64,000 nucleotides of DNA from positions 1,054,001 through 1,118,000 of the forward strand of contig NZ_LT900021.1 of the NCBI RefSeq assembly GCF_900198835.1, in the 5' to 3' direction. The notes beneath the pieces were generated by a model. The model saw only the letters and a program-made list of their open reading frames with translations. It did not search any database and was not told where the DNA came from. Shown here piece after piece: positions 37,882-48,163 of this stretch. Both the position numbers and the translations under genes were made by a program. This DNA comes from Thermococcus henrietii. Lineage in GTDB: Archaea; Methanobacteriota_B; Thermococci; Thermococcales; Thermococcaceae. Within the stretch, counting starts at the first letter, position 1. Each line of letters begins with the position of its first letter.

Positions 37882-38853
37882 CTATTGGCTGGTCATTATT
37901 TTGTATACATTCTTAAACCAATTATTCATCATCTTTTCGTGCTCCGGGTTTATTCTTGGAACTTTATCGTAATGTTCAATGTAATATTTTAACTTCTCGA
38001 CAAAACCCTCTTTATTTTTGTATAAATATTCTTCGGGTAGCAATTCAGGAAAGCTACAACAATTCGGAGCCAATACAACTGAATTATTCATTATTGCCTC
38101 AATTACTTGGTATCCATAGGTTTCTTCTCTGCTCATCATCAATACAACTTTTGCTTTGCTGAGCCCCCCATAATACTCCTCCCAGCTTTTGAAAAATGTC
38201 AATCTTGCCTTTAATCCCAAATTTAAAACCGTATTCCAGAGCATCTTGTTAAACTTCTGCTTCGTGAGTCTTCCCGCGTATAGCACGTCATACTCCTTCC
38301 TTTCACGGTATGTCTTGAACGGAGGTTTTGGCAAACCAACTACCTTTATTTTGTTTGCGAGATATTGTATTCCATATTTTCTAGACGATATTAGTTTTGT
38401 TTTGTGATAATGAGAACTAACGAACACCCCATCTAACATTTTCATTATCCCCACTTCCTGCATAAACTTGCCCTGTCTTACTGGGGCAAAGTAGTCATAT
38501 TTGTTCAAGCTTGTTGCGTGGCAGAATCCAAACTTCTTTCCTTTTCTTTTGAGGTATATGACCTGAGGCATTAACCCTGCGAAGCTTATATCAGCAAAAA
38601 ACACATAGTCCGTATCCCGTATATCATGCTTTATGAACTTCTTCAACTGCTCTGCTTCAAATTCAATGGTTTCATCAATCGGGCTAAACAGTTCTAGGGG
38701 AGCTTCTTTAATTCTCGCTATATCGGGAGCTATGACGATAACTTCATCAAAATATTCTTGAAATCCCTTAGGCAAGTACCAGTACCACCATTCTTGGTAC
38801 CTCATCTTTGCGGGATACTGTGGGACAAAATACAGCCTCTCCACTTCAGACAT
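37882..38853 (-). CDS. GT-B fold glycosyltransferase-like protein, AT-rich, probably acquired
   Basis: A 323-residue protein with a group 1-like pattern. EYDVLYAGRLTKQKFNKML (about 196-214) is the donor-domain start, SKAKVVLMMSREETYGYQVIEAIMNNSVVLAP (about 241-272) carries the E-x7-E-like ETYGYQVIEA, and LPEEYLY closes the domain. The N-terminal half (RLYFVPQYPAKMRYQEWWYWYLPKGFQ) is aromatic-rich and not typical of archaeal GT4. Base composition is strikingly AT-rich, with AAT/TTT/ATT codons unlike every neighbour, which points to recent horizontal transfer. It converges with the regulator gene (stops adjacent). The acceptor is unknown; surface glycan variation is a reasonable guess. Confidence 0.75.
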   Translation of the reverse strand: MSEVERLYFVPQYPAKMRYQEWWYWYLPKGFQEYFDEVIVIAPDIARIKEAPLELFSPIDETIEFEAEQLKKFIKHDIRDTDYVFFADISFAGLMPQVIYLKRKGKKFGFCHATSLNKYDYFAPVRQGKFMQEVGIMKMLDGVFVSSHYHKTKLISSRKYGIQYLANKIKVVGLPKPPFKTYRERKEYDVLYAGRLTKQKFNKMLWNTVLNLGLKARLTFFKSWEEYYGGLSKAKVVLMMSREETYGYQVIEAIMNNSVVLAPNCCSFPELLPEEYLYKNKEGFVEKLKYYIEHYDKVPRINPEHEKMMNNWFKNVYKIMTSQ

Positions 38854-38937
38854 TCTCTCAACCCGCGGGTATTTAGGCAAAAGCCCTTATAAGCCGAGCC
38901 CCTATTCTCATTGGTTGAAGTGAGCGAGGCGATGCTT

Positions 38938-40257
38938 ATGAGGAAGGTTGAGGAGTTCATGAAGAGACATAACCTTGAAGTGGGCGACCTCGTTAGGGTC
39001 GTCAAGAGGGAAGGGGACGAGAAGATTACCTTTGAGGGCCTCGTGATGCCACCCTACGAGCTTTCGCCCGGCGAAACGCTGACGATAAAGCTCGACAACG
39101 GCTACAACGTCGGCGTTCTCATCGATGCAATCGAGGGCGTTGAAATCCTTGAGAAGGCCGTCGAGAAGCCGAAGATGGAGTTCAAGGAAGTTCTCCCGCG
39201 GAAGGAGGGCCTCCCGAACGTCAGGATTCTCGGAACCGGAGGAACGATAGCGAGCAGGATTGACTACAAGACTGGAGCCGTTCACCCTGCTTTCACCGCC
39301 GAAGAGCTTGCGAAGACCGTCCCCGAGATATTCGAGATGGCCAACGTTACGCCGGAACTCATTATGAACATCCTAAGTGAGGACATGAAGCCGACCTACT
39401 GGGTTAGGATTGCCGAGGAAGTGGCCAAAGCCCTCAACGGCGGTGAGGACGGCGTTGTCATAGCGCACGGAACTGATACAATGGCTTACACCGCCTCGGC
39501 CCTGAGTTTCATGCTGAGGAACCTTACGAAGCCGGTCGTCCTCGTTGGCGCGCAGAGGAGCTCCGACAGGCCGAGCAGTGATTCTGCTATGAACCTCACC
39601 TGCGCGGTCAGGATGGCGACGAGCGATGTTGCCGAGGTCATGGTGGTGATGCACGGCGAGACGAGCGACACCTACTGTTTAGCCCACCGTGGAACGAAGG
39701 TCAGGAAGATGCACACCAGCAGGAGAGACGCCTTCAGGAGCATCAACGACGTCCCGATAGCGAAGGTATGGCCCAAAGGTGGGATAGAGTTCCTCAGGAA
39801 CGACTACAGGAGGAGGAGCGAGGGAGAAGTCATAGCCGACACGAAGATGGAGGAGAAGGTTGCAATCCTGAAAATCTACCCCGGAATCAGCGGTGAGCTC
39901 CTCGACTTCCTCGTTGATAAGGGCTACAGGGGTGTTGTGATAGAGGGAACCGGTCTCGGCCACGTTCCGCAGGACTTCATCCCCCACGTCCAGCGCGCGG
40001 TCGAGGAAGGCGTGGCAGTTTGCGTCACGAGCCAGTGCCTCTACGGCAGGGTGAACCTCAACGTCTACTCCAACGGCAGGAAGCTCCTCAAGGCAGGAGC
40101 GATACCCTGTGAGGACATGTTGCCAGAGACGGCCTACGTCAAGCTCATGTGGGTCCTCGGCCACACGAGGGAGCTTAGTGAGGTAAGGAAGATGATGCTG
40201 ACGAACTACGCCGGCGAGATTACGCCCTACACGAGGTACGACACGTTCCTGAGGTGA
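38938..40257 (+). CDS. gatD: Glutamyl-tRNA(Gln) amidotransferase subunit D
   Basis: GatD is the asparaginase-like subunit that releases ammonia from glutamine for the archaeal GatDE enzyme, which converts Glu-tRNA(Gln) to Gln-tRNA(Gln). The 439-residue protein has a small N-terminal β-barrel (about 1-75). The amidohydrolase part follows: [21 protein letters not shown] (about 96-116), [19 protein letters not shown] (about 173-191), [15 protein letters not shown] and the [10 protein letters not shown] region. I choose ATG 38938 by length agreement with characterised GatD (about 438); ATG 38932 and GTG 38920 are alternatives. gatE follows at once. Confidence 0.94.
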   Translation: MRKVEEFMKRHNLEVGDLVRVVKREGDEKITFEGLVMPPYELSPGETLTIKLDNGYNVGVLIDAIEGVEILEKAVEKPKMEFKEVLPRKEGLPNVRILGTGGTIASRIDYKTGAVHPAFTAEELAKTVPEIFEMANVTPELIMNILSEDMKPTYWVRIAEEVAKALNGGEDGVVIAHGTDTMAYTASALSFMLRNLTKPVVLVGAQRSSDRPSSDSAMNLTCAVRMATSDVAEVMVVMHGETSDTYCLAHRGTKVRKMHTSRRDAFRSINDVPIAKVWPKGGIEFLRNDYRRRSEGEVIADTKMEEKVAILKIYPGISGELLDFLVDKGYRGVVIEGTGLGHVPQDFIPHVQRAVEEGVAVCVTSQCLYGRVNLNVYSNGRKLLKAGAIPCEDMLPETAYVKLMWVLGHTRELSEVRKMMLTNYAGEITPYTRYDTFLR

Positions 40258-40262
40258 TGAAG

Positions 40263-42155
40263 ATGACTGAGAAGTTCGATTACAAAGAGCTCGGCCTTAA
40301 GGTCGGTCTCGAGATTCACAGACAGCTCGACACCAAGAAGCTGTTCTCACCCGTTCCGAGTGAGCTGACCGAGAAGGTTGACTTCACCTTTGAAAGACGC
40401 CTCAGACCCACGATGAGCGAGCTCGGCGAAATTGACCCCGCGGCACTTGAGGAGTTCAAGAAGGGAAGGAAGTACATCTACGAGGGCAACTACGAGCTGA
40501 GCGACCTCGTTTACATGGACGAGGAACCGCCGAGGGGACCAGATAGGGAAGCCCTTGAGGTTACCCTCCAGATTGCCTACCTGCTGAACGCCAAGCCCGT
40601 TGACGAGGTCCACTTCATGCGTAAAATCGTCATTGACGGCTCGAACGTCTCCGGCTTCCAGAGGACGGCGATAATAGCGCTCGACGGAAAGGTTGATACT
40701 CCGTGGGGAAGCGTTGGAATCCCGACGATATGCCTTGAGGAAGACGCCTGCAGAATCGTCGAGAGGAAGGAGAAGGAGGTAATCTACCGCCTCGACCGCC
40801 TCGGCATTCCGCTCGTTGAGATAAGCACGACCCCGGACATACACCACCCGGAGCAGGCGAAGGTGGTCGCTAAATACATCGGTGACGCCCTGAGGGCCAC
40901 TCGGAAGGTCAAGCGCGGTCTCGGAACGATAAGGCAGGACCTGAACGTCTCGATTAGAGGCGGTGCTCGCGTCGAGATTAAGGGCGTTCAGGAGCTCGAC
41001 ATGATTCCGCTCATCATCGAGAGGGAAGTTGAGAGACAGCTTAACCTGCTTAAGATAATGGACGAGCTCCGCGAGAGGGGCGTTAAGCCCGAAGACATCA
41101 AGGAGGAGTTCTATGACGTTACCGACGTCTTCGAGAACACCGGGTCCAAGATAATCGCCAGGGCGATAAAGAAGGGCAGTAAGGTTTTGGCCGTTAAACT
41201 GCCGAAGTTCCGCGGTTTAATCGGCAGGGAAATTCAGCCCGGCAGGAGGCTCGGCACTGAGATGGCCGACAGGGCGAAGAAGTACGTGAAGGGCATCTTC
41301 CACATTGATGAATTGCCGAATTATGGAATTACTGAAAAAGAGGTTAATGCAGTTACTGAAAAACTCGGCCTCGGAGAGCTCGACGCCTTCGTCCTGGTCG
41401 CGGCGGACGAGGAAACGGCAAAGAAGGCCCTCCGCGAGGTGATTAAGCGCGCGAAGGAAGCTATAGAGGGCGTCCCAGAGGAGACGAGGAGGGCTCTGCC
41501 CGACGGAAACACTCAATACATGCGCCCGCTCCCCGGAAAGGCCAGGATGTATCCTGAAACGGACATACCATCGATTTTCATTCCGCCGGAGGAGAAGGAG
41601 AGGATTAAGGCAAACCTGCCCGAGCTCCCGCAGGAAAGGGTTGAGCGCTACGTGAAGGAGTACAAGATTGACAAAAGCCTGGCAGAGACCCTCGTAAACG
41701 ATGAGCGCGACGAGCTCTTCGAGGAGCTCGTGAAGAAGGGGGTTAAGCCTTCCTTGGCCGCTTCAATCCTCGTGGTCGTCCTCAAGGGCCTCAAGAAGGA
41801 GGTTCCGATTGAGAACATCACGGACGAGCACATCAGGGAGGCATTTGAGCTTTACCTCGACGGTAAGATTGCCAAGGAGGCCTTTGAGGAGATATTTAAG
41901 GAGCTTGCGAAGAATCCGGAGAAGAGCGCAAAGCAGGTGGCCGAGGAGAAGGGCTTAACGCTCCTCAGCGAGGAAGAGGTTGAGAAAATCATCGACGAGG
42001 TAATTCAAGCCAATATCGAAGTCATCAAGGCCAAGGGAATGGGCGCGATGGGCATGATAATGGGAAGGGCAATGGCGAAGCTCCGCGGAAGGGCCGACGG
42101 CAAGCTCGTGAGCACCTTAGTGAGAAGGAAGATTCAGGAGCTGAGCGGGAGCTAA
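40263..42155 (+). CDS. gatE: Glutamyl-tRNA(Gln) amidotransferase subunit E
   Basis: GatE binds the mischarged Glu-tRNA(Gln), phosphorylates the glutamate and amidates it with ammonia from GatD. The 630-residue protein shows [17 protein letters not shown] (12-28), [31 protein letters not shown] and [22 protein letters not shown] (about 178-199). An AspRS-type GAD insert marks it as GatE rather than GatB, followed by the C-terminal YqeY-like tail ([21 protein letters not shown]). GAGGTGA precedes ATG 40263 by five bases and overlaps the gatD stop, so expression is coupled. Confidence 0.96.
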   Translation: MTEKFDYKELGLKVGLEIHRQLDTKKLFSPVPSELTEKVDFTFERRLRPTMSELGEIDPAALEEFKKGRKYIYEGNYELSDLVYMDEEPPRGPDREALEVTLQIAYLLNAKPVDEVHFMRKIVIDGSNVSGFQRTAIIALDGKVDTPWGSVGIPTICLEEDACRIVERKEKEVIYRLDRLGIPLVEISTTPDIHHPEQAKVVAKYIGDALRATRKVKRGLGTIRQDLNVSIRGGARVEIKGVQELDMIPLIIEREVERQLNLLKIMDELRERGVKPEDIKEEFYDVTDVFENTGSKIIARAIKKGSKVLAVKLPKFRGLIGREIQPGRRLGTEMADRAKKYVKGIFHIDELPNYGITEKEVNAVTEKLGLGELDAFVLVAADEETAKKALREVIKRAKEAIEGVPEETRRALPDGNTQYMRPLPGKARMYPETDIPSIFIPPEEKERIKANLPELPQERVERYVKEYKIDKSLAETLVNDERDELFEELVKKGVKPSLAASILVVVLKGLKKEVPIENITDEHIREAFELYLDGKIAKEAFEEIFKELAKNPEKSAKQVAEEKGLTLLSEEEVEKIIDEVIQANIEVIKAKGMGAMGMIMGRAMAKLRGRADGKLVSTLVRRKIQELSGS

Positions 42156-42185
42156 CTTTTTAAGTTCTTTTTCTTACTTTTATTG

Positions 42186-42689
42186 ATGGTTAAGGCGAAG
42201 TTCGTTGTCTACTATTACGAGATTGAAGACGAGGCCGAGCTGAGAAAGACCCTAAAGGGTTACCTTACGCTTTTCTCTCCCGACGTGACCACGCTAACGG
42301 ACGCACTCCTTCAGGTTTCGTATTCGAGCCCCAAGATAACGGTCGTGAAAACGCCGAAGGCCATCTACGTCGCTCCAGGGGAGTACGAGGTTGAAGGGAA
42401 TGCATACGAGTTCCTTGTCTCCAGTGAGAACGGCCTCAGGAAGGTCGCGGAGGAAATCCTCGGTGTGAAGAGGCTCAAGCTCGACACGGTTGTGAACATC
42501 GTTCAGGGCGCTCTCTGGGCGCTGGTTCTTTTGCTCGGATACCTTGGCTACAAAAACGACGTTCTCCGGGAGGCCTCTTCTTACATGATAGTCCTCCTCG
42601 CGCTCTCATGGGTGATAGAAAACTTCAGAAGGGGTTACAAAAAGCGGGAGCGGGTCAGAGCATCGGCTCCTCATCACGCCTCAGAGTGA
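42186..42689 (+). CDS. Hypothetical membrane protein
   Basis: A 167-residue protein. The first 100 residues form a soluble α/β region (AKFVVYYYEIEDEAELRKTL; ITVVKTPKAIYVAPGEYEV). Two membrane helices follow (VVNIVQGALWALVLLLGYLGY and SSYMIVLLALSWVIENF, about 102-148) and then a basic tail, KKRERVRASAPHHASE. I do not recognise it. No Shine-Dalgarno is visible before ATG 42186, while TTTTTAAG lies about 25-30 bases upstream, so the message is probably leaderless. It is not clearly linked to gatDE. Confidence 0.65.
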   Translation: MVKAKFVVYYYEIEDEAELRKTLKGYLTLFSPDVTTLTDALLQVSYSSPKITVVKTPKAIYVAPGEYEVEGNAYEFLVSSENGLRKVAEEILGVKRLKLDTVVNIVQGALWALVLLLGYLGYKNDVLREASSYMIVLLALSWVIENFRRGYKKRERVRASAPHHASE

Positions 42690-42766
42690 GGGAAAAGCGC
42701 TCATCATCCCCGTCTCTGTTTTCCTCCCTTCCTTTTAAAGCCTGCCTTACCAACCCGGGGCGAAAA

Positions 42767-42776
42767 CCCTTTAAGG
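42767..42776 (+). promoter_or_regulatory. TATA-like element for the membrane protein at 42798
   Basis: CCCTTTAAGG ends 22 bases before ATG 42798, which has no ribosome binding site. This spacing implies a leaderless transcript. Confidence 0.4.
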
Positions 42777-42797
42777 TATGAAATTGTTTTCTTTCCG

Positions 42798-43370
42798 ATG
42801 AAGTTCGTCAACGCCGTTCCAATCCTCTACTACGAGCTCAACGTTCCGCCGGAGAGGGTTAGGGAGGCCTTTCCCTCGGCTCTCGAGTTCAAGAACCCCA
42901 CACCAGAGAGCTTCTCAATCGTCCAACCACCCGGAAAGAACGCGGGACTGCTCGTAATCGACGTCAAAGCTGAAAACCGCTACATCTTCGTCCTTTCGGT
43001 TAAAGATGAGCTGGTTTTAATCAACGAAACCTTACCGAGAGTCTTTGTAATCCATCCAAAGAACCTCGGAGAGTTTTTCAGGGCCCTCGCTGAGGACGAG
43101 CTTGAGAGCCTCAAGGGCACCAAGAGGAAGGGAAAGTGGTGGCGTTTTCTCATAGACTTCGCCGCAACTTCGGGGGTCATTTACATCGAGAACGAGCTTC
43201 ACATAGGCTTCTGGACGGCGATTCTCCTGGCCGTAATCTTCGCGGAGGTTGAGCACCTCTTCGGCCCCAAGCAGGTCAAGGGACCTGCCACTGAGCTCGA
43301 TGAGAAGACAGTCAGGAAAATGTACGAGATTTCGGAGAAGAAGGGAAAGGTGGTGAAGGTCTCCCTTTAG
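42798..43370 (+). CDS. Hypothetical membrane protein
   Basis: A 190-residue protein with a cytoplasmic N-terminal domain (MKFVNAVPILYYELNVPPERVREAFPSALEF at the start; LLVIDVKAENRYIFVLSVKDELVLIN). It has one or two weakly hydrophobic segments at about 113-153 (WWRFLIDFAATSGVIYIENE; IGFWTAILLAVIFAEVEHLF) and a charged cytoplasmic tail. I do not recognise it. Its overall plan, soluble domain then C-terminal membrane segment, is like the gene before it, but the sequences are not obviously related. It ends head-on against hmgA, overlapping by four bases. Confidence 0.62.
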   Translation: MKFVNAVPILYYELNVPPERVREAFPSALEFKNPTPESFSIVQPPGKNAGLLVIDVKAENRYIFVLSVKDELVLINETLPRVFVIHPKNLGEFFRALAEDELESLKGTKRKGKWWRFLIDFAATSGVIYIENELHIGFWTAILLAVIFAEVEHLFGPKQVKGPATELDEKTVRKMYEISEKKGKVVKVSL

Positions 43371-44587
43371 CGTCCCAGCTCTTTATGGGCCTTCGCAAGG
43401 TGTTTCGCCGCTATCGCCGCGAGGAGCGAGAGTTCTCCAGCCAAAACCGCTCCGGCAACTATCTCCGCGAACTTCTTGGCGTTGGTTCCCGGCGGGTTTC
43501 CTCCCCCAGCGACGCCCATAATGCTTAAAGCCTCCCTCTGGGTCGGGACGCGCGTTCCTCCTCCTACGGTTCCGATTTCGAGGCTCGGCATTGTTATGCT
43601 GATGTAGAGGTCCCCCTCCGGCGTAACTTCGGCGAGGGTTATGCCGTGCGAACCTTCGGTAATCTGCGCCTCGTCCTGACCCGTGGCGAGGAATATTGCC
43701 CCAACGATATTGCCGAAGTGGGCGTTGAAGCCGTAGGAGCCGGCCTGGGCCGAGCCGACGAGGTTCTTGCGGTAGTTCACCTCTGCTATGAGTTCAGGGG
43801 TGGTCTTCAGCTTCCTCTCGACTATCCCGCGCGGTATCACCGCCTCTGCTATGACGGTCTTCCCGCGCCCGTTGATGAAGTTCATGGCGTTGGGCTTCTT
43901 GTCAACGCAGAGGTTGCCCGAGAGCGCCAGATACTTCACGTCCGGGAAGTGCTCCTCAATGACCTTCATTATCTCCTCGCTTGAGATGGTCACCATGTTC
44001 ATCCCCATAGCGTCGCCGGTCTCGAACTCGAAGCGCAGGTAAAGGTTGTTTCCGACTATGAAGGGCTTAACGTCCCTGAGCTTTCCGTGTCTGGTGACCT
44101 TGCTGACGGCCTTCTCCTGGAGGTAGTCTATGTTCTCCTTCACCCACTCCGCGACTTCTCTGGCCCTCCTCGCGTCTGGGCACTTGAGAAGCGGTGCGCG
44201 GGTCATCTTGTCGTCTATGATGGTAGTCTTAACGCCTCCTGCCTCGGTCAGGGCTGAACAACCCCTGTTAACGCTGGCAACGAGCGCACCCTCGGTGGTG
44301 GCGAGGGGTATGTAGAACTCGCCCTTCGCGTACTCGCCGTTGATTTTGAGCGGTCCGGCAACGCCCATGGGTATCTGGACGACGCCTATCATGTTCTCGA
44401 TGTTCCTGCCGATGACCTGCTCGGGGTCTACGCTGTAGCGCCCTATGTGCTCGAGCTTCACGCCAAGCTTCTTTTCGAGGGCTTTCCTCCTGACCTCGGT
44501 CGCGGTTCTCTTGTCCGTGTATTTCTCAACCTGGTGGAGCTTTACCTCTCCCTTAACGACTTTCTCAACGAGCTCCTCAAACTCCAT
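43367..44587 (-). CDS. hmgA: 3-hydroxy-3-methylglutaryl-CoA reductase
   Basis: HMG-CoA reductase makes mevalonate, the committed precursor of archaeal isoprenoid lipids. The 406-residue class I enzyme lacks the eukaryotic membrane domain. Visible motifs are ENMIGVVQIPMGVAGP (about 63-78), the catalytic Glu in LATTEGALVASVNRG, DAMGMNMVT, the catalytic Lys in NLCVDKKPNAMN (about 242-253), the catalytic Asp in TGQDEAQITEGS, GTVGGGTRVPTQ for NADPH, and His in AAKHLAKAHKE near the end. ATG 44587 follows GGGGGGTGTTGAA. It lies 17 bp behind the MinD-like gene and may share its transcript. Confidence 0.95.
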   Translation of the reverse strand: MEFEELVEKVVKGEVKLHQVEKYTDKRTATEVRRKALEKKLGVKLEHIGRYSVDPEQVIGRNIENMIGVVQIPMGVAGPLKINGEYAKGEFYIPLATTEGALVASVNRGCSALTEAGGVKTTIIDDKMTRAPLLKCPDARRAREVAEWVKENIDYLQEKAVSKVTRHGKLRDVKPFIVGNNLYLRFEFETGDAMGMNMVTISSEEIMKVIEEHFPDVKYLALSGNLCVDKKPNAMNFINGRGKTVIAEAVIPRGIVERKLKTTPELIAEVNYRKNLVGSAQAGSYGFNAHFGNIVGAIFLATGQDEAQITEGSHGITLAEVTPEGDLYISITMPSLEIGTVGGGTRVPTQREALSIMGVAGGGNPPGTNAKKFAEIVAGAVLAGELSLLAAIAAKHLAKAHKELGR

Positions 44588-44604
44588 TTCAACACCCCCC
44601 AGAA

Positions 44605-45348
44605 TCAGCCAAAAATCCATTCCTCGAGGACTTCTCCGATTTCCTTGAACGCGACGGCGGCGTCGCTGTTGGGGAGGTACTTGATTATCGGAACTCCCAC
44701 GTTGATGGACTCGGGGACGTTGTAATCGAAGGGAACCCATCCAAGAACGGGGACGTCCAAATCCTCTTCTATGGCTTCTATTATCTTATCAACGACATCG
44801 GCGCTCTCACGAACCTTGTTCAGGACGACGCCGATGTTGAGGTTGTACTTCTCCCCGAGGGCCTTCAGCTTTTCTATCTCGTTCTTAACCATGGTCTCAA
44901 ATGAGTAAATCGGAGAACGCTCTATTTCAACGACTATAAGCTGGTAGTTAGCGACTTGAAATGTTGGAAGGGTATCAAACGGGACGCCGGTTGGAGAATC
45001 GACAAAAACAACGCCGAACTTGTATTTCACCCTTTCGAGGATGTCAACGAGCCTCCTCGGAGATATTCCCAGGACGTCTTGAAGCTGTGTGCTCCCGGGC
45101 ATCACGTAGACGCCGGTTTCTTTGTGGCGGTATATGGCCCACTCTGGGTCAACGTCAGGGTTCTTCAGGAGGGTGTGAACTGTGTACTTAACAGTATCCA
45201 AGGCGAAGTGAAAACCGAGGTTGGGCAGGTAGAGGTCACCATCAACGGCCAGAACGCGATACTCCTTCATGGCAAGGTAAGAGCTAAGGTTTGCCGTTGT
45301 AGTTGTTTTGCCGGCTCCACCACGCCCCGTTACGACTATCAGTGCCAT
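44605..45348 (-). CDS. MinD/ParA-family P-loop ATPase
   Basis: A 247-residue deviant Walker ATPase. VVTGRGGAGKTTTTANLSSYLA (5-26) has the GG-x-GKT deviant Walker A, VLAVDGDLYLPNLGFHF (about 32-48) is the switch I region, and VVFVDSPTGVP (about 106-116) is Walker B/switch II. VVLNKVRESADVVDK is the base-recognition strand. It lacks the C-terminal amphipathic membrane helix of bacterial MinD, so membrane cycling is uncertain. Archaeal MinD homologues have diverse positioning roles. No ParB-like partner is next to it. It is upstream of hmgA. Confidence 0.88.
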   Translation of the reverse strand: MALIVVTGRGGAGKTTTTANLSSYLAMKEYRVLAVDGDLYLPNLGFHFALDTVKYTVHTLLKNPDVDPEWAIYRHKETGVYVMPGSTQLQDVLGISPRRLVDILERVKYKFGVVFVDSPTGVPFDTLPTFQVANYQLIVVEIERSPIYSFETMVKNEIEKLKALGEKYNLNIGVVLNKVRESADVVDKIIEAIEEDLDVPVLGWVPFDYNVPESINVGVPIIKYLPNSDAAVAFKEIGEVLEEWIFG

Positions 45349-45488
45349 CGCTACCCCTCTAAGCTTTCTGTAGGGGATTGAGGATATAAGGTTTCCGATT
45401 GAACTTCCGTCAGTACGTCGTTTTTTGCGTATGTACCTACACAGTTCTGTCCAGCAATGAGCCTCATCGACTCGATGAACACAAAAGG

Positions 45489-45496
45489 TTTATATC
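45489..45496 (+). promoter_or_regulatory. TATA box for tdh
   Basis: TTTATATC lies 45-52 bases upstream of ATG 45541. Predicted initiation near 45518 leaves a leader of about 22 bases containing AAGGAG (45526-45531). Confidence 0.6.
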
Positions 45497-45540
45497 GTTC
45501 CCGTTTAGATTCCCATTGTAAGGCTAAGGAGATGGTTGCC

Positions 45541-46590
45541 ATGGCTGAAAAGATGCCTGCCATCATGAAGACCAAACCTGCCTACGGGGCGGAGCTCGTT
45601 GAGGTTGACGTTCCCAAGCCCGGACCGGGCGAGGTTCTCATAAGGGTTCTCGCGACGAGCATCTGTGGAACTGACCTCCACATCTACGAGTGGAACGAGT
45701 GGGCGCAGAGCAGGATTAAACCGCCCCAGATTATGGGCCACGAGGTTGCCGGTAAGGTCATCGAGGTTGGGCCCGGTGTTGAGGACCTTCAGGAGGGCGA
45801 CTACATCAGCGCCGAAACCCACATCGTCTGTGGCAAGTGCTACGCCTGCAAGCACAACCGCTACCACGTCTGCCAGAACACCAAGATTTTCGGCGTCGAT
45901 ATGGACGGTGTCTTCGCGACCTACGCCATCGTTCCGGCCCAGAACGCCTGGAAGAACCCCAAGGACATGAAGCCCGAATACGCCTCACTGCAGGAGCCCC
46001 TTGGTAACGCAGTTGATACCGTTCTTGCAGGCCCGATAGCGGGAAGGAGCACGCTTATAACCGGAGCCGGTCCGCTCGGACTGCTCGGCATAACCGTCGC
46101 GAAGGCGAGCGGTGCCTACCCGGTCATCGTGAGCGAGCCGAGCGAATACCGGAGAAAGCTCGCCAAGAAAGTCGGTGCCGACTACGTGGTCAACCCCTTC
46201 GAGGAGGACCCGGTCGAGGTCGTCATGAGCATAACCGACGGAGCTGGTGTTGAGGTCTTCCTCGAGTTCAGTGGTGCTCCTAAGGCCCTTGAGCAGGGTC
46301 TAAAGGCGACGACCCCGGGAGGAAGGGTCTCGCTCCTCGGTCTCTTCCCGCGCGATGTTACGCTCGACTTCAACAACCTAATAATCTTCAAGGCCCTTGA
46401 GGTTCACGGCATCACCGGAAGGCACCTCTGGGAGACCTGGTACACAGTTTCGAGCCTGATTCAGAGCGGGAAGCTCAACCTGGACCCGATTATCACCCAC
46501 AAGTACAAGGGCTTTGAGGAGTTTGAAGAGGCCTTCGAGCTGATGAGAGCAGGAAAGACCGGCAAGGTCGTTTTCTTCCCGAAGGAGTGA
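45541..46590 (+). CDS. tdh: L-threonine 3-dehydrogenase
   Basis: This zinc-dependent medium-chain dehydrogenase oxidises threonine to 2-amino-3-ketobutyrate with NAD+. The 349-residue protein carries the catalytic-zinc residues ([16 protein letters not shown], about 38-53; GHEVAGKV) and the four-Cys structural zinc lobe ([18 protein letters not shown], about 97-114). It also has the Rossmann loop [15 protein letters not shown] (about 174-188) with E in [13 protein letters not shown] for NAD+ preference, and the threonine-dehydrogenase segment [16 protein letters not shown]. It is extremely similar to the Thermococcus/Pyrococcus enzymes of known structure. ATG 45541 is chosen over ATG 45532, which abuts the Shine-Dalgarno. 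Confidence 0.96.
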   Translation: MAEKMPAIMKTKPAYGAELVEVDVPKPGPGEVLIRVLATSICGTDLHIYEWNEWAQSRIKPPQIMGHEVAGKVIEVGPGVEDLQEGDYISAETHIVCGKCYACKHNRYHVCQNTKIFGVDMDGVFATYAIVPAQNAWKNPKDMKPEYASLQEPLGNAVDTVLAGPIAGRSTLITGAGPLGLLGITVAKASGAYPVIVSEPSEYRRKLAKKVGADYVVNPFEEDPVEVVMSITDGAGVEVFLEFSGAPKALEQGLKATTPGGRVSLLGLFPRDVTLDFNNLIIFKALEVHGITGRHLWETWYTVSSLIQSGKLNLDPIITHKYKGFEEFEEAFELMRAGKTGKVVFFPKE

Positions 46591-46658
46591 TTTTTCCTCC
46601 TTTTCTTTCACCGCAATTCTTAAGTAAACCCTTCCCCACTTCCCCCGGAGGTGTTGGA

Positions 46659-48158
46659 ATGGAGCTGAGCTATGGGGAGAAGCTCACCCTCATCAAGCTC
46701 AACGAACTGAAAAAGGCAAAATTCGAGGAACTCGTTAAAGAGACCAGTCTCGAGCAGGTAGCGGTCATGAGGGCCGTTCTCGGCCTGCAGGCGAAGGGTT
46801 TGGCCAAGCTCCACGAGAGGAGCGAGAGAGTAGTTAAGCTCACCGAGACCGGGAAGAAGTACGCCGAAATCGGCCTTCCCGAGTGGAGGGCCATCAAGCT
46901 CCTCCGCGAGAGGGGAAAGGTCACGCTCGACGACCTCAGCGAAGTCCTCAGCGACGACGAGCTCAAGCCGATAGTTGGCCTCCTCAGGAAGGAGGGCTGG
47001 GCGAGCGTTAGGAAGGAAGACGGAAAGCTCGTCCTTGAAATCACCGAGAAGGGGCTTAAAGCCGGGGAGAGGTCTATTGATAAGGCCTTAAAGCTCCTCG
47101 CCGAGAAGGAGGTCGTTCCGGTTAAGGAAATCGAGAAGCTCGTCCCCGTCAAGGAGCTCAAGAGGAGGAAAATCGGCGAGGAGGAAACCGTAACCGAGAG
47201 GGAAGTCGAGATTACACCTGCAGGCGAGGAGCTGGCTCCGAAAGTTGAGCTGAAGCGGGAGGTTTCCGTTCTAACCCCTGAACTCATAAAGTCCGGCAAA
47301 TGGAGGGAAGTTGAGTTCAGAAAGTTCGACATAAAGGCCCCTGTGAGGAGGATTTACCCGGGCAAGAAGCAGCCCTACCGCGCTTTCCTCGACAAGATAA
47401 GGAGAAGGCTCATCGAGATGGGCTTTATCGAGATGACGGTTGAGAGCATGATTGAGACCCAGTTCTGGAACTTCGACGCCCTCTTCCAGCCCCAGAACCA
47501 CCCCGCCCGCGAATGGACCGACACCTACCAGCTCAAGTACCCGAAGAGCGGGCACCTCCCGGAGGAGGAGCTCGTTGAGAGGGTTAAGACCGCCCACGAG
47601 CGCGGTCTGGCCGGTTCGCGCGGCTGGGGTTACGTCTGGTCTCCGGAGAGGGCGATGCTCCTCATGCCGAGAGCCCATGGTACTGCCCTTGACGCGAGAC
47701 AGCTCGCGAAGGGCGTTGAGATTCCCGGAAAATACTTCACAATTCAGCGCGTTTTCAGACCTGACGTCCTCGACAGGACGCACCTCATCGAGTTCAACCA
47801 GATTGACGGCTTCGTCGTCGGCGAGGAGCTCAACTTCAGGCACCTCCTCGGAATCCTCAAGCGCTTCGCGGTGGAGATAGCTGGGGCCAAGAAGGTTAAG
47901 TTCCTGCCCGACTACTACCCGTTCACCGAGCCGAGCGTCCAGATGAGCGCCTACCACCCTGAACTTGGCTGGGTCGAGTTCGGCGGTGCCGGAATCTTCC
48001 GCGAGGAGATGACCAGGGCTCTGGGCATCGACGTCCCGGTCATCGCGTGGGGAATCGGAATCGACAGGTTGGCAATGTTCAAGCTCGGAATAGACGACAT
48101 ACGCTACCTCTTCAGCTACGACCTCCGCTGGCTGAGGGAAGCGAAGCTGGTGTGGTGA
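46659..48158 (+). CDS. pheS: Phenylalanyl-tRNA synthetase alpha subunit
   Basis: PheS is the catalytic subunit of the α2β2 PheRS. The 499-residue archaeal form has three N-terminal winged-helix DNA-binding-fold domains (about 1-150). The class II catalytic core follows: [32 protein letters not shown] (motif 1 to 2 region), [25 protein letters not shown] (about 364-388) and the motif 3 stretch [25 protein letters not shown] near the end. GGAGGTG precedes ATG 46659. In most archaea pheT would follow directly. Here two small toxin-antitoxin-like genes intervene. Confidence 0.97.
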   Translation: MELSYGEKLTLIKLNELKKAKFEELVKETSLEQVAVMRAVLGLQAKGLAKLHERSERVVKLTETGKKYAEIGLPEWRAIKLLRERGKVTLDDLSEVLSDDELKPIVGLLRKEGWASVRKEDGKLVLEITEKGLKAGERSIDKALKLLAEKEVVPVKEIEKLVPVKELKRRKIGEEETVTEREVEITPAGEELAPKVELKREVSVLTPELIKSGKWREVEFRKFDIKAPVRRIYPGKKQPYRAFLDKIRRRLIEMGFIEMTVESMIETQFWNFDALFQPQNHPAREWTDTYQLKYPKSGHLPEEELVERVKTAHERGLAGSRGWGYVWSPERAMLLMPRAHGTALDARQLAKGVEIPGKYFTIQRVFRPDVLDRTHLIEFNQIDGFVVGEELNFRHLLGILKRFAVEIAGAKKVKFLPDYYPFTEPSVQMSAYHPELGWVEFGGAGIFREEMTRALGIDVPVIAWGIGIDRLAMFKLGIDDIRYLFSYDLRWLREAKLVW

Positions 48159-48163
48159 GTTCG

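Noticed and set aside
43367-44740. Longer HMG-CoA reductase starting near 44740
   Set aside because: The extra residues overlap the MinD-like gene in another frame, and ATG 44587 has a proper ribosome binding site.
45457-45540. N-terminal extension of threonine dehydrogenase
   Set aside because: The frame is open upstream, but the TATA box and Shine-Dalgarno lie inside it, and the family begins at [11 protein letters not shown].
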